Assembly: GCF_000308875.1 (NCBI RefSeq)
Contig: NZ_BAGL01000060.1
Span: 40,556 to 104,555 of the forward strand
DNA: 64,000 nt
Reading direction: 5' to 3'
DNA from: Nocardia transvalensis NBRC 15921
GTDB lineage: Bacteria; Actinomycetota; Actinomycetes; Mycobacteriales; Mycobacteriaceae
Shown here: positions 43,107 through 51,724 of the stretch, one piece after another
Numbering within the stretch: the first letter of the stretch is position 1
Layout: each line of letters starts with the position of its first letter
The notes under the pieces: generated by a model
Seen by the model: the letters and a program-made list of their open reading frames with translations, nothing else
Database searches by the model: none
What the model was told of the DNA's origin: nothing
Program-made: the position numbers and the translations under genes

Positions 43107-44330
43107 TCAGCCCAGCGCGCGGGCGAAGGCCGCGGCCATCTCGGCGACCTGATCCTCGGTGATCACGAACGACGGCGAGATCTGCAAGGCGCCCTGACCC
43201 GCCGCGCGTCCCGAAACCCCTTGTGCGCGCAGCGCTTTCACCATGGTCGGGCCGTCGGCCGGATCGGCCATCTGGACCGCCGCGACCGCGCCGAGCCCGC
43301 TGCGCACCTCGGCGACCCGCGGATGCGCGGCCAGCGGCGCGAAGTGCTCGTGCAGCAGCGATTCCAGATTCTTGCTGGCGTCCAGGAGGTTCTCGCGCTC
43401 GAGGATGTCGAGGTTGGCCATCGCGGCCGCCGCGGCGCCCGCATGCCCGCCGTAGGTGTAGCCATGGCGGAACCACACGCCGCCGGAGAAGAACGGATCA
43501 GCCACCCGGGGCGCCACGAAGACCGCGCCCATCGGCAGATATCCGGAGGTGAGCCCCTTGGCGGTGGTCATCATGTCCGGTTCGAGGCCGAAGCGGGAGG
43601 ACGCGAACCAGGAACCGCCGATGCGCCCGAACCCGGTGACGACCTCGTCGGCGACGAACAGGATGTCGTGCTCGCGGCAGATCCGGCGCACCTCGGTCAG
43701 ATATCCCTCCGGCGGCGGGTAGACCCCGCCCGCCCCGATGATCGGCTCGCAGAAGAAGGCCACGATCCGATCGGCGCCCACCTCGCCGATCAGCGCCCGC
43801 AGCGCACCGGCGTCGTCCCAGTCGATCGTGCGGGCGTCGGGCATCAGTTCGCCGTAGCCTTCCCGGTTCACGCCGATACCGCCGAGGGCCGTACCCGCGA
43901 CGTGCATGCCGTGGTAGGCCATGCGGCGGCCGACGATCAGCGTCTTCTCCGGCTTGCCCTGTTCGTGCCAGTAGCGACGGGCCAGTTTGGCGGCGGTGTC
44001 GACGGAATCGGACCCGCCGGAGGTGAACATGATCTTGCTGCCCGGGACCGGCGCCAGCTCGGCCAGGCGCTCCGCCAGCCGCTGCGTCACCGGCGCGGTG
44101 ATATCGCCGAAGTTGGAGTAGTGCGCGAGGTCGGACAGTTGCGCCGCGACCGCGTCGGCGATCTCGCGGCGGCCGTGGCCGACGTTGGTGAACCACAGGC
44201 CGCCCGTGGCGTCGAGGTAGCGGGTTCCGTCCTGATCCCAGATGTAGGCGCCCTCGCCGCGGGCCACCACGAACGCCCCGTCTCGCTCGACGGCTCCCAT
44301 ATCGGCGAATCCGTGCCACAGCGCACCCAT
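43107..44330 (-). CDS. Class III PLP-dependent aminotransferase
   Basis: 407-residue omega-aminotransferase. The PLP lysine is in MMTTAKGLTSGYLPMG, the aspartate contacting PLP in LFVADEVVTGFGRIG, and the phosphate-binding SGGSDSVDTAAKLAR is intact. It resembles beta-alanine/pyruvate and diamine transaminases. Acceptors and donors cannot be told; with the polyamine operon 19 kb away a role in diamine breakdown is only speculation. Single gene, 151 bases from the next gene upstream. Confidence 0.9.
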   Translation of the reverse strand: MGALWHGFADMGAVERDGAFVVARGEGAYIWDQDGTRYLDATGGLWFTNVGHGRREIADAVAAQLSDLAHYSNFGDITAPVTQRLAERLAELAPVPGSKIMFTSGGSDSVDTAAKLARRYWHEQGKPEKTLIVGRRMAYHGMHVAGTALGGIGVNREGYGELMPDARTIDWDDAGALRALIGEVGADRIVAFFCEPIIGAGGVYPPPEGYLTEVRRICREHDILFVADEVVTGFGRIGGSWFASSRFGLEPDMMTTAKGLTSGYLPMGAVFVAPRVADPFFSGGVWFRHGYTYGGHAGAAAAAMANLDILERENLLDASKNLESLLHEHFAPLAAHPRVAEVRSGLGAVAAVQMADPADGPTMVKALRAQGVSGRAAGQGALQISPSFVITEDQVAEMAAAFARALG

Positions 44331-44481
44331 CTCGGGCTCCTCTCCTCACACCGGCCGGGCACGGTCACTGTCCACCGTGCCCGCACGCGGCACCGCTACT
44401 CGGCGGGATTTCTCGGGCGAAAGTCCTGGCTACGCGAGCCGCCGGCCTCCCTCCGGCCGGCACGGATGCCGCGCCGCCAGA

Positions 44482-45165
44482 CTACCCGTGGGTAGGACGG
44501 CCGTCGCGCGCGGCGGGTGGCGCTGCCTGCGGCTCCGCCGGCTCGGGCGCCCGATGCCTGCTGAACAGCACGCCCAGCCCGGCGACCGCGACCGCCAGGA
44601 GGGCGAATACCGCCGCCAGCAGCACCAGGCCGATCAGCAGCGACGGGTAGCCCTGTCCGCGCGGGTCCAGGAACGGATACGGATACCAGTCGACGATCGC
44701 GCCGCGAATCAGGCTGTACACCCCGTACACCGCCGGGTACGCCAGCCAGCCGCCGATCAGCCGGGCGCTCACGGTGAGCCGGGCCGGCATCAGCAGCCAG
44801 TCGGCGATCAGCACGATCGGTAGCACGCGGTGTAGGACGTCGTTGATCCACTTGTCGCTGAGCATCACGTCGATGTGGGCCAGCAGCACCGCGTACACCA
44901 CGCCCGTGATCAGCAGATACAGCGCGGACGCGCCACGAACCACCTGCCAGCGCCTCGACCCGGGATCCAGCAGACCGCCGGCCAGCAGCACCACCACGCC
45001 GAGGATGTTCGACTCGATCGTGAAATAGCTGAGGTAGTTGCCGAGCGAGAACCCGGCCTCCCCGATATTGCGCGCCGGAATCCACACCAGCGCGACCAAT
45101 CCCAGCACCCCGAACCCGATCCGCAACACCCGGATCCACAGCGGCGTCCCTGCCCCGGCGGTCAT
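44482..45165 (-). CDS. Pr6Pr family membrane protein
   Basis: 227-residue integral membrane protein of the Pr6Pr family (FAR-17a/AIG1-like), six predicted helices including IGFGVLGLVALVWIPARN, NILGVVVLLAGGLL, GASALYLLITGVVYAVLL and a final LLIGLVLLAAVFALLAVAVAGLGVLF. Conserved polar pairs such as NYLSYFTIESN and DVLHRVLPIVLIADWLLM probably form its active or binding site. Function is unproven, possibly lipid-related hydrolysis. The ATG at 45165 starts 88 bases from a 23-bp tandem array, behind which a truncated copy of its own 5' end is found. Confidence 0.85.
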   Translation of the reverse strand: MTAGAGTPLWIRVLRIGFGVLGLVALVWIPARNIGEAGFSLGNYLSYFTIESNILGVVVLLAGGLLDPGSRRWQVVRGASALYLLITGVVYAVLLAHIDVMLSDKWINDVLHRVLPIVLIADWLLMPARLTVSARLIGGWLAYPAVYGVYSLIRGAIVDWYPYPFLDPRGQGYPSLLIGLVLLAAVFALLAVAVAGLGVLFSRHRAPEPAEPQAAPPAARDGRPTHG

Positions 45166-45252
45166 CGCCCGATCTTCGCACGGCCCACCCCCTCCCCGGC
45201 GGATTGACAGCAGCATTCCGGCAAACGGGGCCTAATGCCCCGGAGAAGAGAG

Positions 45253-45506
45253 TTCCGGGGCAATGTCCGGATTCGCTCCGGGGCAGTGTCCAGGCGCGTT
45301 CCGGGGCAGTGTCCGGGTGCGTTCCGGGGCAGTGTCCAGGTGCGTTCCGGGGCAGTGTCCAGGCGCGTTCCGGGGCAGTGTCCAGGCGCGTTCCGGGGCA
45401 GTGTCCGGGTGCGTTCCGGGGCAGTGTCCAGGTGCGTTCCGGGGCAGTGTCCAGGCGCGTTCCGGGGCAATGTCCAGGTGCGCTCCGGGGCAATGTCCCT
45501 TCCCGC
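45253..45506. repeat. 23-bp tandem repeat, eleven units, with higher-order pattern
   Basis: CCGGGGCA(G/A)TGTCC begins every 23 bases at 45255, 45278, 45301, 45324, 45347, 45370, 45393, 45416, 45439, 45462 and 45485. Inner units have three variants (tails AGGCGC, GGGTGC, AGGTGC); units 2-5 and 6-9 read A-B-C-A twice, so a 92-base block was duplicated. The end units carry CAATG instead of CAGTG and are more diverged. The period is not a multiple of three; all frames stay open but nothing supports translation. Confidence 0.92.
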
Positions 45507-45512
45507 TTGGTT

Positions 45513-45698
45513 TCAGGGTGAGCCGGTCACGGGGTGGTGGCGGGGGCCGCGTAGGCGGTCGGACAGGGTGCGGAGAGTGGTGGTGGCTGGGGCGGTGAGG
45601 GTGCGCAGGCGGGCGCGGAGGAAGGCCGCGATGCCCAGGAGGACGGAGACGGCTCGCAGGGCGCGGACCCACATCGGTGTTCCGGAACCAGCGGTCAT
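45513..45698 (-). pseudogene. Truncated copy of the Pr6Pr gene 5' end
   Basis: The frame begins MTAGSGTPMWVRALRAVSVLLGIAAFL, clearly related to the Pr6Pr start MTAGAGTPLWIRVLRIGFGVLGLVALV, and the bases just upstream of both ATGs also align. After about 27 residues similarity ends and an Arg/Pro/Thr-rich tail runs to a stop at 45513, 7 bases from the repeat array. Best read as a decayed tandem duplicate whose remainder was replaced by the minisatellite; a 61-residue one-helix protein is the alternative. Confidence 0.5.
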
Positions 45699-45824
45699 AT
45701 CCCGATGGTGGCATACCGATCGGTACGCATCGAGGGAATCGGGGCGGTAGCAACCGATCGGTAACCTGGGCGCCGACCCGCGACTGCAGGTCACGGCGAT
45801 GACTTCGCTACCCTGGAAGGCGCA

Positions 45825-48800
45825 ATGACCAGGACCGCCGCCCTTCCCCGCGAGCTCCGCACCCGCCTGGCCGATCTCTCGATCCGCGACGAACACCGGT
45901 TGCGTCGGCGGCTCGACAAGGCCCGCGGCGGCGATCTCACCGACCTCGAGGCCGAAATCGGCGCCGCAGAACAGCGCGTCGCCGCCCGCCGCGCCGCCGT
46001 ACCCGAGATCCGTTTCCCCGAGCAGCTGCCGGTCTCGGCGCGCCGCAAGGACATCGCCGAGGCCATCGCCGAGAACCAGGTCGTGGTGGTGGCGGGCGAG
46101 ACCGGGTCGGGCAAGACCACCCAGATCCCGAAGATCTGCCTCGAGCTGGGACGCGGCATCCGCGGAACCATCGGCCACACCCAGCCGCGCCGGCTCGCCG
46201 CGCGCACGGTCGCGGAACGCATCGCGGAGGAACTCGGTACCGAACTCGGCGATGTCGTCGGCTACACCGTCCGCTTCACCGATCAGGCGTCCGATCGCAC
46301 CCTGGTCAAGCTGATGACCGACGGCATCCTGCTCGCCGAGATCCAGCGCGACCGGCTGCTGCGCCGTTACGACACGATCATCATCGACGAGGCCCACGAG
46401 CGCAGCCTCAACATCGACTTCCTGCTCGGCTACCTGAAGCAGCTGCTGCCCCGGCGGCCGGACCTGAAGGTGATCATCACCTCGGCGACGATCGATCCGG
46501 AACTGTTCGCCCGCCACTTCGCCGACGAGCAGGGCACGCCCGCGCCCATCGTCGAGGTGTCGGGCCGGTCGTACCCGGTCGAGATCCGGTATCGCCCACT
46601 GGCGCTGGAACTTCCGTCCGCCGACGAGGACGACGACGAGGATCCCCGGGTGGTCGACCGCGACCCCGTGGACGCCATCGGCGACGCCGTCACCGAACTG
46701 CTCGGCGAGGGCGACGGCGACGTGCTAGTCTTCCTGTCCGGCGAGCGCGAGATCCGCGACACCGCCGACGCGCTGCGCGATCTGCGACTCCCCCGCACCG
46801 AGATCCTGCCGCTGTACGCGCGGCTGTCGGCGGCCGAACAGCACCGGGTGTTCCAGTCCCACACCGGGCGCCGCGTGGTGCTGGCCACCAATGTCGCCGA
46901 GACCTCGCTCACGGTGCCCGGCATTCGCTACGTCGTGGACCCCGGCACCGCTCGGATCTCGCGATATTCGATGCGCACCAAGGTGCAGCGCCTGCCGATC
47001 GAACCGATCTCGCAGGCGTCGGCCCGGCAGCGGTCCGGGCGCTGCGGTCGCGTCGCGGACGGCATCTGCATCCGGCTGTACTCCGAGGACGACTTCGAGA
47101 GCCGCCCGCAGTTCACCGAGCCGGAGATCCTGCGCACCAACCTGGCCGCGGTCATCCTGCAGATGGCCGCCCTCGGACTCGGCGACATCGAGAGCTTCCC
47201 GTTCGTGGAGCCCCCCGACAGCCGTGCCATCCGCGACGGCATAGCCCTCCTGGAGGAACTGGGCGCCCTCGCCCGAAAGCCCAGCGACACAACACGATCA
47301 GCTGTCCCCGGCCAAGAGACCGCCGAGGACACGAGTGGAGACGCCGCCGGGGACACGAGTGGAAGTGCTGCCCGGAGCACGAGTGGGGATGCTGCCCGGG
47401 ACACGAGTGGAAGTGCTGCCCGGAGCACGAGTGGGGATGCGGGCCGGGACACGAGCGGGAGTGCTGGCCGGGACACGAGTGTAAATACTGCCGGGGGCAT
47501 GAGTGCTGCTGAAGGCAGTGGCGGGGAGGGTGGTGGAGACACCGGTAGGGACGCTGGCGGGGGCACCGGGCGAAACGAGGGCCGGGGGTCGCGTAGGCGC
47601 GGGCGCGGGGAGCGGGAGACCATGGTGGGGGATCTGGTGCTCACTGCCGTGGGGCGGGAGATGGCGCAGATACCTGTCGATCCGCGTATGGGGCGGATGC
47701 TGGTGCAGGCTCATCGGGACGGGTGCCTTGCCGAGGTGCTGGTGATCGTGGCGGCGCTGTCGATCCAGGACGTGCGCGAGCGGCCCGCCGAATTCCAGCA
47801 GGCCGCCGACGCCAAACACGCGCGGTTCACCGTGGCGGGGTCGGACTTCCTCGCCTACCTGCGGCTGTGGGACTATCTGCGCACGCAGCGGAAGGCGTTG
47901 TCGTCCAACCAGTTCCGTCGGCTGTGCCGCGACGAGTTCCTGCACTACCTGCGCATCCGGGAGTGGCAGGACCTGCACGGGCAACTGCGCACCATCACCA
48001 AGGGACTGGGCTGGAACACCGAGGGCGTCATCGCGCCGATGCCCGACGACGACGAGACACTGCCCTGGGACGCCACCGCGATCCACCGGTCGCTGCTGGC
48101 CGGCATGCTCTCCCACATCGGGGTTCGCGAGGGCGAGGCCCGCGAGTTCCTGGGCGCGCGCAACGCGAAGTTCATGATCTTCCCGGGTTCGGCGCTGGCC
48201 AAGAAGCCGCCGCGCTGGGTGATGGCCGCGGAACTGGTGGAGACCTCGCGCCTGTGGGGCCGCATGGCGGCGCGGATCGAACCGGAGTGGGCCGAGCGGC
48301 TGGCCGGCGACCTCGTGAAACGCACGTACTCCGAACCGCATTGGTCGTCGAAGCGCGGTGCGGCGATGGCCTACGAGCGGGTCATGCTGTATGGCATCCC
48401 GCTGGTGACCCAGCGACGCGTCGACTTCGGCCGCATCGATCCCGTGCTGTCGCGCGAGCTGTTCCTCAGACATGCTCTGGTGCAAGGCGAATGGCAGACC
48501 CGGCACGAGTTCTTCCACCGCAATCGCGAATTGATCGACGACGTCGCCGATCTGGAGAACCGGGCGCGGCGGCGCGATATCCTCGTCGACGATCAGGTTC
48601 TGTTCGACTTCTACGATCAGCGCGTACCCGCCGATATCGTCTCGGTGCGGCATTTCGACAGCTGGTGGCGGCGCGCGCAACGCGACGATCCGGAGCTACT
48701 GGACTTCACGGCCTCGACGGTGGTGAACGAGGATGCGGCGCGCCTGGATCCGACCGCGTTCCCGGACAGCTGGCGCCAGGGCGAGCTGACCTTCGGCCTC

Positions 48801-50141
48801 ACCTACCAATTCGAGCCCGGCCAGGCCGATGACGGTGTCACCCTGCACATTCCGGTCGCGCAGCTGGCGCATGTGCGAGCGGTCGGTTTCGACTGGCTGG
48901 TCCCCGGCATGCGCGAGGAACTGGCGGCCGCGCTGATCAAGACGCTGCCGAAACACCTGCGGCGCAGCGTCGTTCCCGCCCCGGACTTCGCTCGGGCGGC
49001 GCTGGCGCGGCTCACCCCGCGGGCGGAACCGCTGCGTATCGGGCTGGCCCGGGAGCTGTCGCGACTCGGCTCGGTGACCATCGCCCCGACCGATCTGGAC
49101 CCCGCCGCGCTACCGGACCACTTGCGCATGACCTTCGCCGCGACCGCGCCCGACGGCACGGTCATCGAGCGCGGCAAGAATCTGGCGGCGCTGAAAACCG
49201 CTCTCGCCGACCAGGTCTCGAAGTCCGTGGCGCGGGCGACGGCCGCCGCCGAACGCGCGCCCGCCGCGGTGTGGACCTCCGAATCGCTGGGCACACTCCC
49301 CCCGACGGTGCGCCGCGAGGTGGGCGGCCAGACCATCACCGGCTATCCGGCGCTGGTTCCCGAAGGCGACGGCGTCGCGGTGCGCGTGCTCTCGTCGCCG
49401 GGACGCCAGGCCGCCGCCATGCGGGCGGGAACCCGGGCCCTGGTGCTGCGCGAGCTGCCGTCCTCCCCGCGGGCCGTGACGGCGGGGCTGTCGCCCACCG
49501 ATCGCCTTGCGCTGAGCCAGAATCCGTACGGCTCGCTGGACGCGCTGATCGAGGACTGCCGTGCCTGCGCCGCCGACGAGCTGATCGCCGCGAACGGCGG
49601 TCCGGTTCGCAGCCCCGACGAGTTCCGGACGCTGGTCGATGCGATCCGGCCGCAGTTCTCCACGGCCGTCGGCCGGATCGTGCGGCTGGTGGTGTCGGCG
49701 CTCACCGAGGCGCATCGCGTGCGAACGGCGCTGTCGGACACCACCGATCGCGAGGTCGCGGACGACGTCGCCCACCAGCTCGACGAATTGGTATTTCCCG
49801 GTTTCGTCCGCGAGTTCGGCAGCGTGCGCCTGCGGGAGCTGCCCCGGTACCTGGAGGCCGCGGTGGTGCGCTTGGAGGCGCTGCCCGCCTCCGCCGACCG
49901 TGATCGCCGCGGCATGCTGGATCTCGACCGCGTGCACGCCGCCTACCAGCGACTGCTCGACGCCCTGCCGGAGGCGCGGCGCGGGGCGGCGGATGTCACC
50001 GAGATCTGGTGGATGACCGAGGAATTGCGGGTCAGCTTGTTCGCCCAGCAGCTCGGCACGCCGTATCCGGTGTCGGCCAAGCGAATCGAGAAGGCGATCG
50101 CCTCCGTCCGCGCGGCGCCCGCGCGGAATGCCCGCCGCTGA
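45825..50141 (+). CDS. hrpA: ATP-dependent RNA helicase HrpA, with repeat-encoded insertion
   Basis: 1438-residue DEAH-box helicase; HrpA acts on stalled ribosomes and RNA in other bacteria. Motif I is GETGSGKTT (91-99), motif II IIDEAHERS, motif III SATID, motif VI QRSGRCGR. The winged-helix, ratchet and OB-fold regions and the long DUF3418 C-terminus (from about residue 850) are present. Between ELGALARK and DLVLTAVGREMAQIP, normally a short loop, lies a low-complexity insertion of about 115 residues (490-605) including seven 8-residue repeats. The frame is kept through the insertion, so the protein is probably functional. ATG at 45825. Confidence 0.93.
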   Translation: MTRTAALPRELRTRLADLSIRDEHRLRRRLDKARGGDLTDLEAEIGAAEQRVAARRAAVPEIRFPEQLPVSARRKDIAEAIAENQVVVVAGETGSGKTTQIPKICLELGRGIRGTIGHTQPRRLAARTVAERIAEELGTELGDVVGYTVRFTDQASDRTLVKLMTDGILLAEIQRDRLLRRYDTIIIDEAHERSLNIDFLLGYLKQLLPRRPDLKVIITSATIDPELFARHFADEQGTPAPIVEVSGRSYPVEIRYRPLALELPSADEDDDEDPRVVDRDPVDAIGDAVTELLGEGDGDVLVFLSGEREIRDTADALRDLRLPRTEILPLYARLSAAEQHRVFQSHTGRRVVLATNVAETSLTVPGIRYVVDPGTARISRYSMRTKVQRLPIEPISQASARQRSGRCGRVADGICIRLYSEDDFESRPQFTEPEILRTNLAAVILQMAALGLGDIESFPFVEPPDSRAIRDGIALLEELGALARKPSDTTRSAVPGQETAEDTSGDAAGDTSGSAARSTSGDAARDTSGSAARSTSGDAGRDTSGSAGRDTSVNTAGGMSAAEGSGGEGGGDTGRDAGGGTGRNEGRGSRRRGRGERETMVGDLVLTAVGREMAQIPVDPRMGRMLVQAHRDGCLAEVLVIVAALSIQDVRERPAEFQQAADAKHARFTVAGSDFLAYLRLWDYLRTQRKALSSNQFRRLCRDEFLHYLRIREWQDLHGQLRTITKGLGWNTEGVIAPMPDDDETLPWDATAIHRSLLAGMLSHIGVREGEAREFLGARNAKFMIFPGSALAKKPPRWVMAAELVETSRLWGRMAARIEPEWAERLAGDLVKRTYSEPHWSSKRGAAMAYERVMLYGIPLVTQRRVDFGRIDPVLSRELFLRHALVQGEWQTRHEFFHRNRELIDDVADLENRARRRDILVDDQVLFDFYDQRVPADIVSVRHFDSWWRRAQRDDPELLDFTASTVVNEDAARLDPTAFPDSWRQGELTFGLTYQFEPGQADDGVTLHIPVAQLAHVRAVGFDWLVPGMREELAAALIKTLPKHLRRSVVPAPDFARAALARLTPRAEPLRIGLARELSRLGSVTIAPTDLDPAALPDHLRMTFAATAPDGTVIERGKNLAALKTALADQVSKSVARATAAAERAPAAVWTSESLGTLPPTVRREVGGQTITGYPALVPEGDGVAVRVLSSPGRQAAAMRAGTRALVLRELPSSPRAVTAGLSPTDRLALSQNPYGSLDALIEDCRACAADELIAANGGPVRSPDEFRTLVDAIRPQFSTAVGRIVRLVVSALTEAHRVRTALSDTTDREVADDVAHQLDELVFPGFVREFGSVRLRELPRYLEAAVVRLEALPASADRDRRGMLDLDRVHAAYQRLLDALPEARRGAADVTEIWWMTEELRVSLFAQQLGTPYPVSAKRIEKAIASVRAAPARNARR
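47328..47495 (+). repeat. In-frame 24-bp repeat inside hrpA, seven units
   Basis: GACACGAGTGGA-type units start at 47328, 47352, 47376, 47400, 47424, 47448 and 47472. They encode (D/S)TSG(D/S)AAR octapeptides, with DTSGSAAR and STSGDAAR alternating in the middle, so a 48-base block appears duplicated. Surrounded by more Gly/Arg-rich sequence to about 47620. Confidence 0.92.
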
Positions 50142-50168
50142 GCCGTATTCCGGCTCGGCGGCCACCCG

Positions 50169-50645
50169 TCAGTCCGCGGTCGCGCCGACCGTGTGCTCGG
50201 AGCGGTGTCGCCGCAGATCGGCGATCTCCCGCTCGAAGTCCTCGGCGGAGCTGAAAGACCGGTACACGGAGGCGAACCGTAGGTACGCCACCTCGTCGAG
50301 ATCGCGCAGCGGTCCCAGGATGGCGAGCCCCACCTCGTGGCTCGGCACCTCCGGCGAGCCCGTGGCCCGCACGGCGTCCTCCACCTGCTGAGCGAGCAGG
50401 TTCAGCGCATCGTCGTCGACTTCGCGGCCTTGGCAGGCGCGGCGCACGCCGCGAATCACCTTTTCGCGGCTGAACGGCTCGGTGACGCCACTGCGTTTCA
50501 CCACCGACAGGATCGCGGTCTCGACGGTGGTGAACCGCCGCGCGCATTGCGGACACGCGCGACGGCGCCTGATGGCGGAGCCTTCCTCGGCTTCGCGCGA
50601 GTCGACGACCCGGGAATCCGGGTGTCGACAGTAGGGGCAATGCAT
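50169..50645 (-). CDS. nrdR: Transcriptional repressor NrdR
   Basis: 158-residue repressor of ribonucleotide reductase genes. The zinc ribbon cysteines are Cys3, Cys6, Cys31 and Cys34 (MHCPYCRH and ACPQCARRF) and the ATP-cone (KRSGVTEPFSREKVIRGVRRAC) senses ATP/dATP. In mycolic-acid bacteria nrdR is beside lexA as here, tying dNTP supply to DNA damage control. ATG at 50645. Converges on hrpA with a 27-base gap. Confidence 0.96.
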   Translation of the reverse strand: MHCPYCRHPDSRVVDSREAEEGSAIRRRRACPQCARRFTTVETAILSVVKRSGVTEPFSREKVIRGVRRACQGREVDDDALNLLAQQVEDAVRATGSPEVPSHEVGLAILGPLRDLDEVAYLRFASVYRSFSSAEDFEREIADLRRHRSEHTVGATAD

Positions 50646-50873
50646 CCGAGATCCTTCGTCGATGCCTGCATCGGTCTACAGCAACGCGGTCGGTTCGTCG
50701 CTGGATGGGTCCATCGCAACGCTGTATTCGGTCACAGCAATCCCGAGGATACCCGCAGGACAACGAAGAATGCCGGGTGCACCCCGGTTCAGGCCCCTCA
50801 GCCGCTGTTTCGCGACGAGGTCGACGATCGAGTCGGGCAGGCGACGCGGCGCGGCACCGAGTCGGTAAGAACG

Positions 50874-51383
50874 TCAGCGCTCGGTGGACGGCACGATCAG
50901 GGTGCGCCCCGAGGCCACCTCCGCACCGCGTAAGCCGTTGAGCTCCACGATCTTTCGTACCGTGTCGCGCACCGGCTCGCCGGGAGCCACCCGTTGCGCC
51001 ACATCGGACAGCGACTCGCCCTCGGCCACCTGCACCACCGCGGTGGACGGCTGGGCCGGAGCGCTCGCCCGCAGGTGTGCCACGCCGATCAGGCCCGCGA
51101 CCACCGCGGCGGTGACGAGCGCGGTGGCGGCCAGCGTCGCGAAACCCACCCGGGCCCGCTCCACCCGGTCGGCGGGGTGGAGGCCGCGCGGCGGCTCGGC
51201 GCGGGGCCGGTCGTAGCGCACCACGGCCGACCGGGGGCGGGCGCCCCGCGGGCGGCGGATATCGGTATCCGGGCGGACGAGCCCGGTCGACGGCGAACGC
51301 GCGGGCAGCAGCGGCGCGTGCGGGACGGTGTCGAAGCCCAGATCGCTCTCGGCTACCTCGAATTCGCGGATCGCGGTGCGCAT
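50874..51383 (-). CDS. LysM domain membrane protein, SOS-linked (Rv2719c-like position)
   Basis: 169 residues: an Arg/Pro-rich cytoplasmic part (1-75), one membrane helix (VGFATLAATALVTAAVVAGLIGVAHL, about 79-104) and an external C-terminal LysM domain (VVQVAEGESLSDVAQRVAPGEPVRD...GRTLIVP) that binds peptidoglycan. In mycobacteria the gene between nrdR and lexA encodes a damage-induced cell-wall protein linked to division arrest. A perfect SOS box lies 59 bases upstream of this start, supporting the same regulation. Confidence 0.87.
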   Translation of the reverse strand: MRTAIREFEVAESDLGFDTVPHAPLLPARSPSTGLVRPDTDIRRPRGARPRSAVVRYDRPRAEPPRGLHPADRVERARVGFATLAATALVTAAVVAGLIGVAHLRASAPAQPSTAVVQVAEGESLSDVAQRVAPGEPVRDTVRKIVELNGLRGAEVASGRTLIVPSTER

Positions 51384-51441
51384 CGGACAGACCTCCAGAT
51401 GGGGTGCGGGACGGAACGCGGCGTTCGATCATCTGTTCGAA

Positions 51442-51453
51442 GAACTGATGTTC
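51442..51453 (-). promoter_or_regulatory. LexA (SOS) box for the LysM gene
   Basis: GAACTGATGTTC, a perfect GAAC-N4-GTTC palindrome with A/T flanks, the actinobacterial/Bacillus-type LexA site. A weaker relative, GATCATCTGTTC, lies 17 bases closer to the gene (51427-51438). Confidence 0.85.
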
Positions 51454-51504
51454 GATTCTTACCATGGGGCACCGACAAAGTCACGAGTTCACGCGACATG
51501 CGTC

Positions 51505-51516
51505 GAACAGATGTTT
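51505..51516 (+). promoter_or_regulatory. LexA (SOS) box for lexA
   Basis: GAACAGATGTTT within TCGAACAGATGTTTGA, one base off the perfect GAAC-N4-GTTC site. It lies about 215 bases before the lexA GTG, which implies a long leader and autorepression. Confidence 0.82.
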
Positions 51517-51623
51517 GAAACCTGGTGGCGAGCGGACTACATTCGAGTCACGAAATCCGGTGAGACCCAGCACGAGCGCCCGCGAGCCTGCTCGGCGCGG
51601 CGCAAGGAGGATCCAGAACACCC

Positions 51624-51647
51624 ATGAACGGAGGACGGCGACTGTGA
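51624..51647 (+). CDS. Leader peptide 1 before lexA (7 residues)
   Basis: ATG-AAC-GGA-GGA-CGG-CGA-CTG-TGA encodes MNGGRRL. AAGGAGG sits 14 bases upstream. Its stop overlaps the GTG of the next small frame by four bases (GTGA). Seen directly in sequence; translation is inferred. Confidence 0.45.
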   Translation: MNGGRRL

Positions 51648-51724
51648 GCGAGCGCAGCGAGCGAACCATCGATACAGCACGCCTCGCGCGCGAGGCAGCC
51701 GAACGTCAGCGAGGTGAGTCGTGA
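51644..51724 (+). CDS. Leader peptide 2 before lexA (26 residues)
   Basis: Encodes MSERSERTIDTARLAREAAERQRGES, a charged helical peptide. GGAGGAC precedes its GTG, and its stop overlaps the lexA GTG by GTGA. The opening bases GTGAGCGAGCGCAGCGAGCG are a word that recurs widely in actinobacterial genomes, so the frame might be fortuitous, but the exact overlap at both ends suggests translational coupling into lexA. Confidence 0.45.
   Translation: MSERSERTIDTARLAREAAERQRGES

Noticed and set aside
45253..45506. CRISPR array
   Set aside because: Units are contiguous with no unique spacers and no cas genes; the same holds for the 24-, 26- and 40-bp arrays.
45235..45750. Repeat-encoded proteins in several frames through the 23-bp array
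   Set aside because: Every frame is open because of the repeat; no start with a ribosome site, and translations have no plausible fold.
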